Origin: Verticillium longisporum | Lineage: Eukaryota; Ascomycota; Sordariomycetes; Glomerellales; Plectosphaerellaceae | Reading direction: 5' to 3' | Assembly: GCA_019188255.1 (NCBI GenBank) | Contig: JAETXT010000004.1 | Location: forward strand, 6,200,001 to 6,264,000 | Length of the DNA: 64,000 nucleotides | Shown here: positions 21,904 through 32,482 of the stretch, in pieces | Layout of the letters: every line of letters begins with the position of its first letter | Position numbering within the stretch: the first letter of the stretch is position 1 | Notes under the pieces: generated by a model | Database searches by the model: none | The model's input: only the letters and a program-made list of their open reading frames with translations | What the model was told of the DNA's origin: nothing | Made by a program: the position numbers and the translations under genes

Positions 21904-23882
21904 TTCTATTAATATCTATAAAGAAGACTCTATTTATATTATCTAATATACTTATATTTATATATATAAAGTATTAGAACTTAGGGTAATTCCCCTAAAA
22001 TCGTAATTCTATTAATATAGTAATTCTATTAATATAGCCTATTTATAATATTATTACGATAGCTCTTATACTTTTAGGGCTATTCTTATACTATTATCGT
22101 CGTTAATATATCTCTTATTATCTTTAGAACCCGCCCCCCTATTTCTATTTATACTTAGCTCTCTAAATTAAATTACTCCGATCCCGACCTCCCTATAGCT
22201 ATTTAGCATAGCCGCTGTTTCACCCTCGATATTCTTATTATAAGGAAGGGCTCTAGAGGCTATATAAGCTAGATTAAGGATTATAGGATCTTTATAGCGG
22301 AGCTCTTTAATAAAAGGAATACCTTTAATGAGAGCTTCTAGATCTATAATCTCTATAATAAGAGATAGGATTTAATACTATTTAAAGCCTCTACGATAAT
22401 TTCTTCGAGCCTCTATTTAAGGAAGAGATATAAAATATTTAAGGGATCTTTAATAGAGGATATCTCTTAGAGTTCTTTAGATATTTCTTTTCCGCTTTAT
22501 CTATAACGTCCTATTACTCTATCGAGGGCTCGAATAGAAGGGCTAGAAGAGCTCGCTTTTAGCTTTATTATTAATATAAATTAGCTATTTAACGTTTTTA
22601 ATAATCTATTCCTATATTATTTATTATTAAATCTAAATCTAAATATATATAATAACCTCCTCTAGAATTAAAGGAGTCTATATATAAGACTTAATTAAAT
22701 CTTTATATAAAAGAAGAAATAGATATAAATAGAATTTTAAGCTTCCTTAATAGATATTTATCTCTTTTATAATTATTAGACCTCTCTAAACGCTTTAAGA
22801 TATTTATAATATCTATATATTATATTAATAACTAAAGGTAATAATAATAATATCTTTTAATATTTTATAAATAACTAAGTATTTATATAAATACTTTTAT
22901 AATTAATATTATTATAAATATTATTAGGAATTAGGATATTATTAATCTTATTAATATTCTAATCTTTAATAATATTTTAATAAATAATATTTATATTTAT
23001 AAGCTTTTATATATTCTTTATCTTAAATTATATAAAGAAGATACTATTAAATGCTAATTACGATATTATAATTATATATTTAACTTTATTAGCTATATAT
23101 TCCTCTATAATAAGGATAATAAAACGTTTAAATAGGAATCTTAGTCTTTCGAGGATAGTAATAATCCTAATAATATCCTATACCTCTAGCGGAAGAAGGG
23201 TTTAATAAGAAAGCTTTATAATATCGTTAAATAAATAAGATCTTCTCTATAATAAAGTAAATACTTCTAATATACTATAATAAAGGAAACTTAAAATTAA
23301 GAATTCCTCTTTTATTAATAAATAATAATAAAGCTTTAATTATTATTAAATAACGAGATTTAATAGAATTTAATATATTTAATATTTAATTAAGCTTTAA
23401 AGAAGAAAAGCAATATTTAAGGCTTCTTAATTAGAAATATATATAAAATCGACTTTTATAAATAAATTCCTATTAAAGATTACTTCCTCTTTAAAGATTA
23501 GCGCTTTTTAATAGAGCTTTATATTACCCTCGAGCCCCTCTATCGATAAATAATATAAATATAAAGATAGAATAAAGATAAAAGCTGTAATACTTTCTAG
23601 GAGGTTCTTATTAGAATAGAGTATATCCTAGAGAGGATAGAGGAGTAGAAGGCGTTTTTTAATAATCCGAATAATAATAGCTAATAATAGGAAAAGTAGG
23701 CCTCTTTAAATATTTATAGATAAATATAATATTAATAAAATAAACGACTTATATCGCTTCCGATTAATTAAATACTTCTAGAATACATCTATAATAAATA
23801 TATAAATATATTATAGTATTTTAAGGCCTTTATCGAAGATTTATATTATTATTTCTATTTATTTATTATTAATATATAATAG

Positions 23883-24410
23883 AAGTTAAATTAATATTAT
23901 ACGAAGCTTAAGGAGTCCCCTCTCTATATAGCTACTATAATCCTCTACTTTAGCTTTAAGTATTAATAGTTTTAAATATAGTAATTAAGCTTAGAATAGT
24001 TTATATAGCTTTATTATATATAATAGGGCTTCTATTAATAATAAGAACGCTAATATTATTCTCCTTTTATATCCTCCTTAAATCTTTAAAGAGATTATAG
24101 CTAAAGCGGCTTTAAATAGCTATAGGACCTTTAGCCTATAGCGCCCCCGACGAGCTTCGACGATTAAGTATAGAGTAGGTATTAGAGAGTTCTAGTATTT
24201 AATTCTAAGCTTAATAAATATCTTAGCTTTAATCTCTTATAGGACTCTACTATTAAGGACCCTATTATTTAATAATTAGGCCGCTAAGAGGTATATCCTA
24301 TTATTAATAAGTTCGCCCTTAATATCTTAGCGATATTTATAATATCGGTAAACTATAAAAGGGCATTTAGCCTCTCGAAGCTAACTCTAACGTCGTAGAG
24401 GTTAGGAATA
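23883..24410 (+). pseudogene. Relic of hAT transposase C-terminal half
   Basis: Two recognisable stretches lie in one reading frame, 447 nt (149 codons) apart, inside the RIP-degraded element. They resemble the region before and within the hATC dimerisation domain. The stops seen (TAA, TAG) are what C-to-T change would make from CAA/CAG or, on the other strand, from TGG. Upstream parts of the transposase are too degraded to follow by eye. Confidence 0.6.
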
Positions 24411-24691
24411 GCTTTAGATATACTAGAAGAGCTTTAGTACTTTAATAACTAGCTTCGTTAAGGAGCAATTTAGCTAGGAGGGTTATATTAGGGCTCGATA
24501 GTAGCGAATCGTCTTAATACTACGGAATCTAGGTCTTAGATAGGCTAATAACTATCGTAATAGCTTTATTATTAATTAAATAAATTAGATATTTATAAAT
24601 AGGACTAAATAATTAAATCTATCGAATTTAGTAGATTAAATAACTAAATCCAATACCTATATTTAACTTATTTAGTCGGGGTGTAGTACTG

Positions 24692-25738
24692 GGCGTAAGC
24701 TTGGAAGAAGGCTTACTGTATACTTGATTATAGTTTGGAAAGACATTATAGGCGTGCGGGATCATACTGACCGTATAAGGGCTGCTACTAAGCCCTTCTA
24801 GGGCCGATTATAATAGTTACCTCGAAAATGCTATTAAACCAAGGTAAGTGGCCGCTTTGCCTTTCATGAACGCTGATCCTACTAACATGGACTATTCTCT
24901 GGCTTTTTTTTGGAGAAAGTAAGTGGAAAGAATTACTGCACCTTTCTTGACCGAAACACATACTGGGGCCAGGTTAAGAGGTCTCGTTCACTACACGGCT
25001 TTAATTTGGTCTGTGCAGATCAGTTCTGCCATTGTCCCCATTGCTCAGCATTAAGCAAGTCTCATATATGATGCCTCACGCAGATCATGGCCAACCGCGT
25101 TCAATTTCTACTTTATCTATATTGTGCGTTCGAAGCTGGTTCAACAGGGGCTCACTAAAAACGAAGTGATCTATCGATTCAACCTAGCTATGGTAGCCAT
25201 TTCGATATCACTCGATATTGCTGTCATAGGTGTTGTCTCAATGCCTCAATCAGAAATATGAGAGGCGAATTTCGTGCACCTCAGTGCCCTCTAATACTTC
25301 CTTAAGTACGTTCAGTTTCGGATTCTCACGTGCATGATTGAGCTCTACATCGAGATGACCATGGCGGAATTTGTCGCAAGGGTTGTCAAATCCTCAAGCT
25401 CTGAGGTCCGCACTCTGTAGCCCAACTATATACACAGCTCCGACGCATACGCAGGCTTGGAAATTCGCCTTGACTGGTTCTAGAATTAATCACGGGACAA
25501 AATTGCCGTAGCCCCAGTTGTCAATCGCGGCAGATCTCCGCATTGCAACAATATGATGAGGCACGATGAGCACGAAGATCGAACACCCGTAGGATGCTAA
25601 ATTGGCAATGGACGATACAGGGATTCTACGACCGCGCATAAGTCTTGACTAGGCCTCTGTGTATCATCCTGAACTCCATACATCTACACTAATTGATGGA
25701 TATCCGGACTCGTGTGATTTCAGCCGCTGCCATCACGT
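24692..25738. other. Intergenic region right of the hAT element
   Basis: Normal composition returns abruptly at 24684. Apart from the degraded frame at 24923-25261 nothing is recognised. Confidence 0.4.
24923..25261 (+). pseudogene. Degraded open frame, unrecognised, possible membrane segments
   Basis: A 113-codon frame is broken only by TAA at 25052-25054, with no ATG at its start. It has hydrophobic stretches (YTALIWSVQISSAIVPI; AISISLDIAVIGVV) and a segment reading AFNFYFIYIVRSKLVQQG. It may be the tail of a lost membrane-protein gene. No family is recognised, and chance cannot be excluded. Confidence 0.25.
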
Positions 25739-26944
25739 TCACGGAGCATCTGTAGGATCCCTGTAGCACGTTAGACCGCCATTCATGGCTGCTCTTCGGA
25801 TCGAAAAACATGCTGCCACTTACCAGTCAGTTACAAGATTTTCGTCAAGGGCGTTCATGGCCGCCATATCCTCATCCGATATCTCGAACCCATTTACGTT
25901 GGCGTTTTCAACGAGACGCTCCTTGCGAGAGCTCTTCGGCAGCGTGACCATATTATGCCGCAAAGACCACCTGCAGCGTCCTGTTAGCGCATGGCATGTG
26001 ATGACGTGCATCACAAAGAACTGTCCGACAATCATAAGCCTACCTGACAAGCAACTGGGCCGGGCTGCACGAATACTTTTTGGAGAGCTGGATAATCCTG
26101 GGATGTTTCATCCGCATTGCGCGTGCCAGTGGCGCGTAAGCTTCGATGGTGATGTTGTATTTGGCGCAGGTCTTCCTGATGGAAGTTTGCGTGTTAAAGG
26201 GGTGGACCTCGATTTGATTGATGACTGGCTGGATACGGGGCTTCGATGCCATCAGCTCTTCGATCTACATGGTGCGGTTAGCCTTGAGAGTCGGGCAAAT
26301 GAATCTCAACAAGACTGACATGCTTGGAGCCGTAGTTGCTGACGCCGCCTAGCTTGATCTCGCCGTCGTCAATCGCATCCTCGATCGCCTTCCAGCTCGT
26401 GAGCCGAGCTTCCTTCCCGCCATAAGGACTGTGAAGTAGAAAGAGGTCGATGTAGCCGAGTCCAGATGCTTTAACCGAGCTTTTGATCGATTTGCGGACT
26501 GCATCGTACGACGTTCCGTTGCTTGCCAACTTAGAGGTATAGAATACGTCCTCACGAGTCAAGCCATGTGTGTTTTCGTTGCTCGCAAGAAAGTCATGAA
26601 TAGCTTTCCCAGCCTCAGACTCGTTGTGATACATTTGAGCGCAGTCAAATCCGCGATAGCGGGCGGCGAGAGCCCATTTGACGGAAGATGTGGCCTCTCT
26701 GCCAGACATCATGTAGAGGCCTAGCTGAATTTGCGGGATCGTAGCACCATTTGAGAGCTGGGAGAGTATCAATCAAAGGACCAAGCCTGCATGGTACGAG
26801 CACTCCCGCGAGTGATGAGGCCTCCATGGAAGCCGACAGGTAACCCAGTACTTGACAGCAGCTGGGTGAGGGGTATGGTCGGACTGGTATGTAAAGAGCA
26901 CTGACCTTGGCCTTGGTACTTAAGGAGAACTTGGTAGACGCCAT
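25739..26944 (-). CDS. Aldo/keto reductase
   Basis: NADPH-dependent carbonyl reductase of the AKR superfamily, cytosolic; substrate unknown. Five exons: 26906-26944, 26320-26757, 26044-26264, 25824-25970 and 25739-25760. Introns begin GTCAGT, GTCAGT, GTAGGC and GTAAGT, and phases agree throughout, giving 288 aa. The last mini-exon (22 nt) is supported because it completes the conserved C-terminus LVTDWDPTDAP; without it the frame would end at TGG-TAA. Active-site residues are in place: Asp and Tyr in FDCAQMYHNES, Lys in VFYTSKLASNG and His in LFLLHSPYGG. Cofactor-site residues lie in MVTLPKSSRKERL near the C-terminus. The protein is slightly shorter than many AKRs (about 310-330). It is an isolated gene in the repeat-rich part of the window. 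Confidence 0.88.
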
Positions 26945-27906
26945 TTTGATTGCAAATTTTGTCCGAATTTGGTCCCCTTCACTGGCAATCTGATGCAGAC
27001 GATGTAGGCGAATTGACAAGTCGTCGGGTGACGAGGTGAGAATGTGCCTCGTGCCCAATTGTTCGCATTATCTAGATGACATCATTTAGGTTTAGGGGTG
27101 GGGGCGGGGCAATGGCACGAAAGCATTACATCAAAGTCAACGTCGACTGAGCAAAACATTTTTATGACGCCGATATCCTTGTAGCTGCGATGAATAGTAC
27201 GCAATCTACCGTAGCAGAAGAAGGCGGCTTACAAATAGAGATGCTCTAAACATAAAATCTTAATGCTCACTCTTTGTCTGACATCCTGCCAGTAAGGGAA
27301 GCATAGCCAACGATTGAAAACAGCCAAGGACTGAACATAGCCAATGATTGGGCGGAGGATCGGTTCGTAAAAAATGAAAAGAATATCTCCGGGTTTCATC
27401 TTTTTCAACCTTAATGTCAGAAGGAAAGCTTGAAGACGCCGCATACCCTAGATAGCCACTTTGAGGTGCGGTCTACCGAGGTTGGTTCGTCATCCCTCTC
27501 TTCGCGCCAGAGATAGAATAGGTGGCCGATTGCCATGTCTATCAGTATCGGCTATCATATGAAGTCGCCTAGGCCAGTTGGGCCAACAGTCGCGCCTTGA
27601 AATCATGAGTATACAGAGACCTTTACGATGATCAGTATCATCGAAGCCACTCCCAAAGGTTTCTAGATTAGCAAAGCAACAATACAAAAGTTATCCCTGG
27701 CAATGAGATTGGGAACTTGTTAAACTAGTAAAACTTCTATGGTTGAGTGCAACCCAATGCACGGCCACATCAGACATGTCAAAGCAAGTCACCCAATTTC
27801 AAGATTTTGCATAAAAGCTTGAAATCAATTCTCGTGAGATGAAATGGAACACATAAGAAGTCGAAGCAAAGGCGTTTAGATTGGCCATTGTTCGGCCGTT
27901 TCGAAA
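26945..27906. other. Intergenic region
   Basis: No gene supported. Two minus-strand frames of 65-71 codons (27229-27444 and 27490-27687) have no family resemblance and no splice context linking them to neighbours. Confidence 0.4.
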
Positions 27907-28723
27907 TCAGAACCCCATCATAGCATTGATCCTCCTCATCTCAATCTTGGAATTGCTGAGCTCGGTCGCCAAGCGCTCCCGGAACTGCGGGTCTTGCTCT
28001 CCTTCTCGCGCGGCGTGATCCTGCCTAATCATGTCGAAGGTGACTGACAACTCACTCAGCCGGTGATCCAGTGCGTCGGTCAGGTCGATGTGCCATTCAG
28101 AGGTGGTTTGTCGAAACCGCTGTCGAAATTGAGTCATGTGGTCTTTGAACAGCGTGTCGCGGCTGAGGGTCTCTCGAATTACAGCTTTCCGTCTCTGGTC
28201 GCTCCCCGCCCCGTAATCAGCATTGGCCTGGTTATAGGACGACTCCATGGCATTTCCGAATATGGATGTACGAATGCCAGTGAGAGCATTCGTTTCCAGA
28301 ATCCTGCCACTTATCAATGCGTAATCAAACATATTTGATCAGAACAAACTTACCAAAGGCCCTTAAGCAGGGTTGTGTAGTGTCGCTCAATATCCTCAGC
28401 AAGTAGCTGGATCCGGCGACCAATCACCTCTCCCAGAACTGTTGCTATGGATGCAGGAAACTCAGACAGCTCTTCGTCTACGATGGTGCGCTAAGCTTTG
28501 ATATTAAACAATGTTCGGCGCTTACCGATCTTCCGAATAGCATCAGCCTGAACGAAATCGACAGTATCAAGAACCCGCGCATGGTGTCCTTCAAGATGAA
28601 GCTTGAAGTCACGCCACCGCGTACTCAGATCAAGGGCCATAGCATCCATGGCCTGATGGTTCCAACTTTGGACCGCTTGCTTGGGCGTCGAGTGGTCCCC
28701 GAAGTTTCCGCAAAACATCTTGT

Positions 28724-29366
28724 CAGCGCTGCCGTCAATTCAATCAATTCAAATATCAGGGGTAGAATTGACTATTTGATATATTTCGGACTATAGATTT
28801 GACTATTTAGATTGATTGACTGGATTTGATACGGTTTGAATTAGTAAATGAAGCTATCGCGAACTAGATAATACGCATAGAAATGGCTACGGCTCTAGGG
28901 GGCTAGGTCTAGAGTCAGGTCTTAGGGACTAGGCAGGCGTTACGCTAGGAACACTTAATAGAAGCTATATAGCTATTCTATAGGTATAAGATAGATGAAT
29001 TCAGCTATCTAGGCAGGTAGGCTACGTAGGCTTAAGTAAGTAGAAGCAGGTCACGTGCCTATAGGCAGGTCACGTACCTATAGATAGGTCACGTGCCTAT
29101 AGGTCAGGCCACAGGCCAGGCCATAGGCGGCCATAAGGCAGGGCTATAGGGTAGGCCATTCCATTCCATAATAACGTATAACTCTATTTTTTAGTCATAT
29201 AATCTACCGGAATATAGAAATCCCGAGATTTATATATAACTTAATAGCATTCAAATAGTTAATCAATTCGAATAGGGTAATTTGACTGTTTAAATCGTAA
29301 AATAGGTGTGATTTGATTAGTTGTTTAACTGTTTGAATTAATAGGATTGAATTGACGGCAGCGCTG
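28724..29366. mobile_element. hAT-like MITE, 643 bp
   Basis: Perfect 22-bp terminal inverted repeats starting CAGCGCTGCCGTCAATTC, flanked by a perfect 8-bp duplication CATCTTGT (28716-28723 and 29367-29374). An 8-bp duplication with CA(G)-starting ends is the hAT pattern. Subterminal regions are rich in TTGACT, TTTGA and AATTCAA motifs. There is no coding capacity. The interior holds three 19-bp direct repeats with CACGTG. The element splits a coding exon of the GTPase gene. Read on the minus strand it brings a TAA 13 codons after the junction. It shows no heavy RIP. Confidence 0.92.
29046..29102 (+). repeat. Three 19-bp direct repeats inside the MITE
   Basis: Tandem units at 29046-29064, 29065-29083 and 29084-29102 share (C/T)AGGTCACGTRCCTATAG. 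Two contain the palindrome CACGTG. Confidence 0.9.
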
Positions 29367-32300
29367 CATCTTGTAGGTCACTAGACCCACATTAGCACAT
29401 ACATATGTCCTCATGTTGGGGGTTTAGCATTGTCTTCCTTACTGGGGGCCCACTAAGTGAAGTCAGCAACGGATTTGTCGAAAGTATTAGAAGGAGGATA
29501 GACAACTTACGCTATGCCACACTTGGGAAGCCTGAACAGCACCTTCAACCCAACGTTCAACATGCTGGTCTCCAGAGCCATGCAATTAGCCTACGCACAT
29601 GTCTGCTCTAAAGTGAGACATACCATTGTACACTTTGGACTCAAAGGTGGCGTTAGCCAGTCTACTGATGATCCTAATACGGCTTGAATTCTTGTTTAGA
29701 GCCTGAAATGTTTTAGCTTGTCGACCCACGACAGTTCCAGGACGGAAGGACGAACAGACTGGATTCCATGTTCCACAGCGTTAACGACTTCACGTATGGC
29801 ACGCCTTCTTTCAGCATCCATAGTGCCAGCTCCGTTTTGGACCCAGATATCAAGCTCCGAAATGAGGGCTGGGATATCCTTTTGGATGTAATTGAGTACT
29901 TCGCGTGACTGAGCGTCCGCCACGAGTCCTATGCAGTGCCTCCTCAAAGCTGGAATGCCGCTGATGGTAATAAATGGTAGCGCCTCGTCCCGCGTTTTGT
30001 CCCGCTTATCGCCGTATAAAGTATTACTGACGCAGTGAATTTCCAGATGGCCACTCGGCATTATTGAGCCGTATTGAGACCTCAGTTGTTCGATAACCTG
30101 TCTGTTTCGGCTTTCAATCAGGAAAGTCTTGAGTCTGTTCAAATATGAGCTAGCATTCAAAGGGGGATTTATTGTCCGTTGTGCCTCACTTCAGTTCTTC
30201 TGACTTCTTTTGGTCGCTGGCAATATCACAGGTCAGAAGGATTTCGCTTTTCGAAGTGTACGTGCAATCTACCTCAGTTTTCGTACCGTTTGACGCAGCT
30301 CCCTCTCTTGACGTCTATCCGAATCCGAGAGATCGTCAATGTTGTCATATTCGTCTGCAGCGTCGTTGGCTTCGTCGATGTCTGACTTCAGATCCGCAAT
30401 GTTGTCAATAAGTTGTTGGATGGCATCGGCCAAGTCGGGGCGCTCTCTCTTTGTCTCCTCTGCTATAATGTTCTGATAGATCAGCAGGTCAGCAGCTTTC
30501 TTACTGGTGTTATACGCAATCAATCAACTTACTTCGCTGTTAGTACAGACTATACCGATGTTGGTCAGCTTAGCCTGTGTCGCGAGATCGATGATGGAAA
30601 CCACGCCAGCATCGGTGGTAGCACGGCCTATGTGACACACTGCCAGAATTTCATCACATTCTTCGACCAAGTACCGTTGCATGATACGGAGGCGTGCCTT
30701 ATTGATATCGCGGAGGCCTGGAGCGACAGAAGTCAGGAGCGCTCCCTTTCGATCGGCTCATATGTTCTTATCGGGAAGATCGACCAGTATGAGGCCGCGA
30801 TTCAAGATGTGAGCCCGAAGATATACTCTGTCTGAGAGTCAGCAAGATGAGCAAGGTTCTGCATAGCAAAATTTCACAAACCGGATTCTCTTGATATGTG
30901 GCCAAACCGCAGGGTCTTGCGACCCCAGTGTCTCTGAAGACAGGTTCTCTAGGAACTGAGAGCAATGCTGCAAGGTCACACAAGTGGTAACGCCTTCATG
31001 GTGACTTGGCCTAGCCTGGATAGCCCACTGGCGCAATGTCGTCTGAACGGCTCCTTCGCTCGGGCGTAAGAGGCAAGATGGATCTTCCAGCTGGCCCCGA
31101 AACATTGCTTTGAATGTATTGATCGCGGCCGTTGGCTCAACCGCCATGTTATCGGGCTCCAGACCGTTGGACTGCCTTCCAGACAGAAAGTGGAGATGGT
31201 ACTGACGATACGCTCGAAGCAATTCAAAAATCTGTTCGTCTATCTCGCTCTGCGAGAATAGGACCACTTCGACCCGAAAGTCGCCCCTGTCATGATAGTG
31301 GTACTCAGTTGCAGCACATGTGCACGCAACACCATTGTTGCCCTTTGTGGCTTCAGTCAGCATTTGAGAGGTTCATAAGATACAAAATCTCACCATCTTT
31401 GCTATCCCTGGTCGGTCGAGAAGACTGTTGAGTAGGCTGCTTTTGCCGACGCCCGAATCGCCAACAAAGCCGACAGTTCGAGTCGAAAGGCACCTGAAGT
31501 TAGAGAGTTGACTGGCTTTAGTATGAAGCCCTTGAATGGTTGAGTCAGGTTCCTCATGTTAAAGACTACTGCGGAAGACGTCCCGGATGTCTAACATGAG
31601 CTGCTTGGCCTGTCCGAACCCTTCTTGGAAGGACTTGTCAAAGAACCGCTGTCCTTCTGGTGGATCCTCGTCCTCGACCAGATACGGAATGACATTGACG
31701 TGCGAGCTAGATCGTCTTCGTTGACGTTGCGGAGAGGGGCTCAATGGCAGGGGTGGAAGGCTAGTAGTCCTCTGGACGGGCATACTCTCTGCCTCGATCA
31801 GAGCCTCTCGCATGCCGTCAAGTTGAAAGGAGCCTGTAGTAGTGGTCGGTCTCGGCTGATGTGTCCGGCGCTAATCGTTAACAGGAGGGGTTACAGAGAC
31901 TATCGGCGTGCCTGAGCGACTGCGCGCGATGAAGGAGACCCGAGAAGGCACCGCAGACTCGCTGCCATCTGTGGATATACTGGTGTAGTTCTCCACAGAC
32001 GGCAAGACATTCGAGGGTGTTAGGACTTCAAACCTAGCTTGGGCGAGACGACCAGGAGAGTGCGATTTATCTCTAGGAGTGTGTCGATTCGTTGCTGAGG
32101 ATTGACTGTTGATGCCTGTCGGACGACACGATTGAGGGTGTGTTGGGAAGAGATCTTGTGCTGCGTGACCAGCTATTGAACTGGCCTCCGGACGGAAGGT
32201 GAGGGGGTGATTGTTGAGGGGAGAAGTGTTTGTGAACTGCATGTCTTCATTTTGCTGAGGGGTGGCTTGAGGGCTTGTAGTCGATTCAGGAGAGGCTTGT

Positions 32301-32482
32301 ACATAGCGAGGAATCCCTTGGTCACGAGGTTGAGAACTGTAATCGAAAGGTCGGAGAGATGGTTGCGTTCGTGTTGGTGAGGGCGAACCAAACCATCGGG
32401 TAAAGGGCTCGGGGTTCTAGGTAGTTGTGTTAGCGTGATAATGCGAAGTTGGACACCGAAGTTAACTCACATCACTGCTCAT

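Larger units (their letters stand above)
21594..24683 (+). mobile_element. RIP-degraded hAT DNA transposon, 3,090 bp
   Basis: An extremely AT-rich block with sharp edges set by imperfect inverted ends (CACCCCGATTAAAT on the left; ATTTAGTCGGGGTG on the right). The flanking 8-mers CAGTAATG (21586-21593) and TAGTACTG (24684-24691) match at six of eight positions, as expected for an aged 8-bp hAT duplication. CpA is nearly absent and TpA very frequent, the mark of RIP. One forward frame at 23883-23975 still reads with hAT character (YYTKLKESPLY.ATIIL...SFKY, with stops where Gln or Trp codons are expected). In the same frame 24330-24410 resembles the C-terminal dimerisation segment (NYKRAFSLSKLTLTS). 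The copy is dead. Confidence 0.8.
27907..32482 (-). pseudogene. Dynamin-type GTPase, nuclear GTPase SLIP-GC-like, disrupted
   Basis: Thirteen exons can be joined in phase: 32471-32482, 31394-32416, 30882-31342, 30772-30827, 30533-30717, 30273-30472, 29756-30149, 29624-29702, 29511-29569, 29443-29452, 28526-29380 (interrupted), 28354-28477, 27907-28303. This makes 1,068 codons once the 651-bp insertion is removed. The G domain is clear: P-loop GFVGDSGVGKSSLLNS, a threonine-containing switch ACTCAATEY, G3 LVDLP/GLRD, and G4-like IVCTNSE. A long helical stalk-like region follows. Lesions: in-frame TAG at 31871-31873, in-frame TAA at 31559-31561, a donor reading AT instead of GT at 30770-30771, and a MITE with duplication at 28724-29374 inside exon 11. 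Both stops fit C-to-T change in CAG/CAA. Several internal splice choices rest on phase and branch sites only. Confidence 0.82.

Noticed and set aside
29046..29102. CRISPR-like array
   Set aside because: The repeats are contiguous without spacers and lie in a transposon of a eukaryote.
29381..29510. Single 130-nt intron between the WHS and TYK codons of the GTPase gene
   Set aside because: It leaves a one-base phase error; a 10-nt exon at 29443-29452 between two normal-sized introns solves it.
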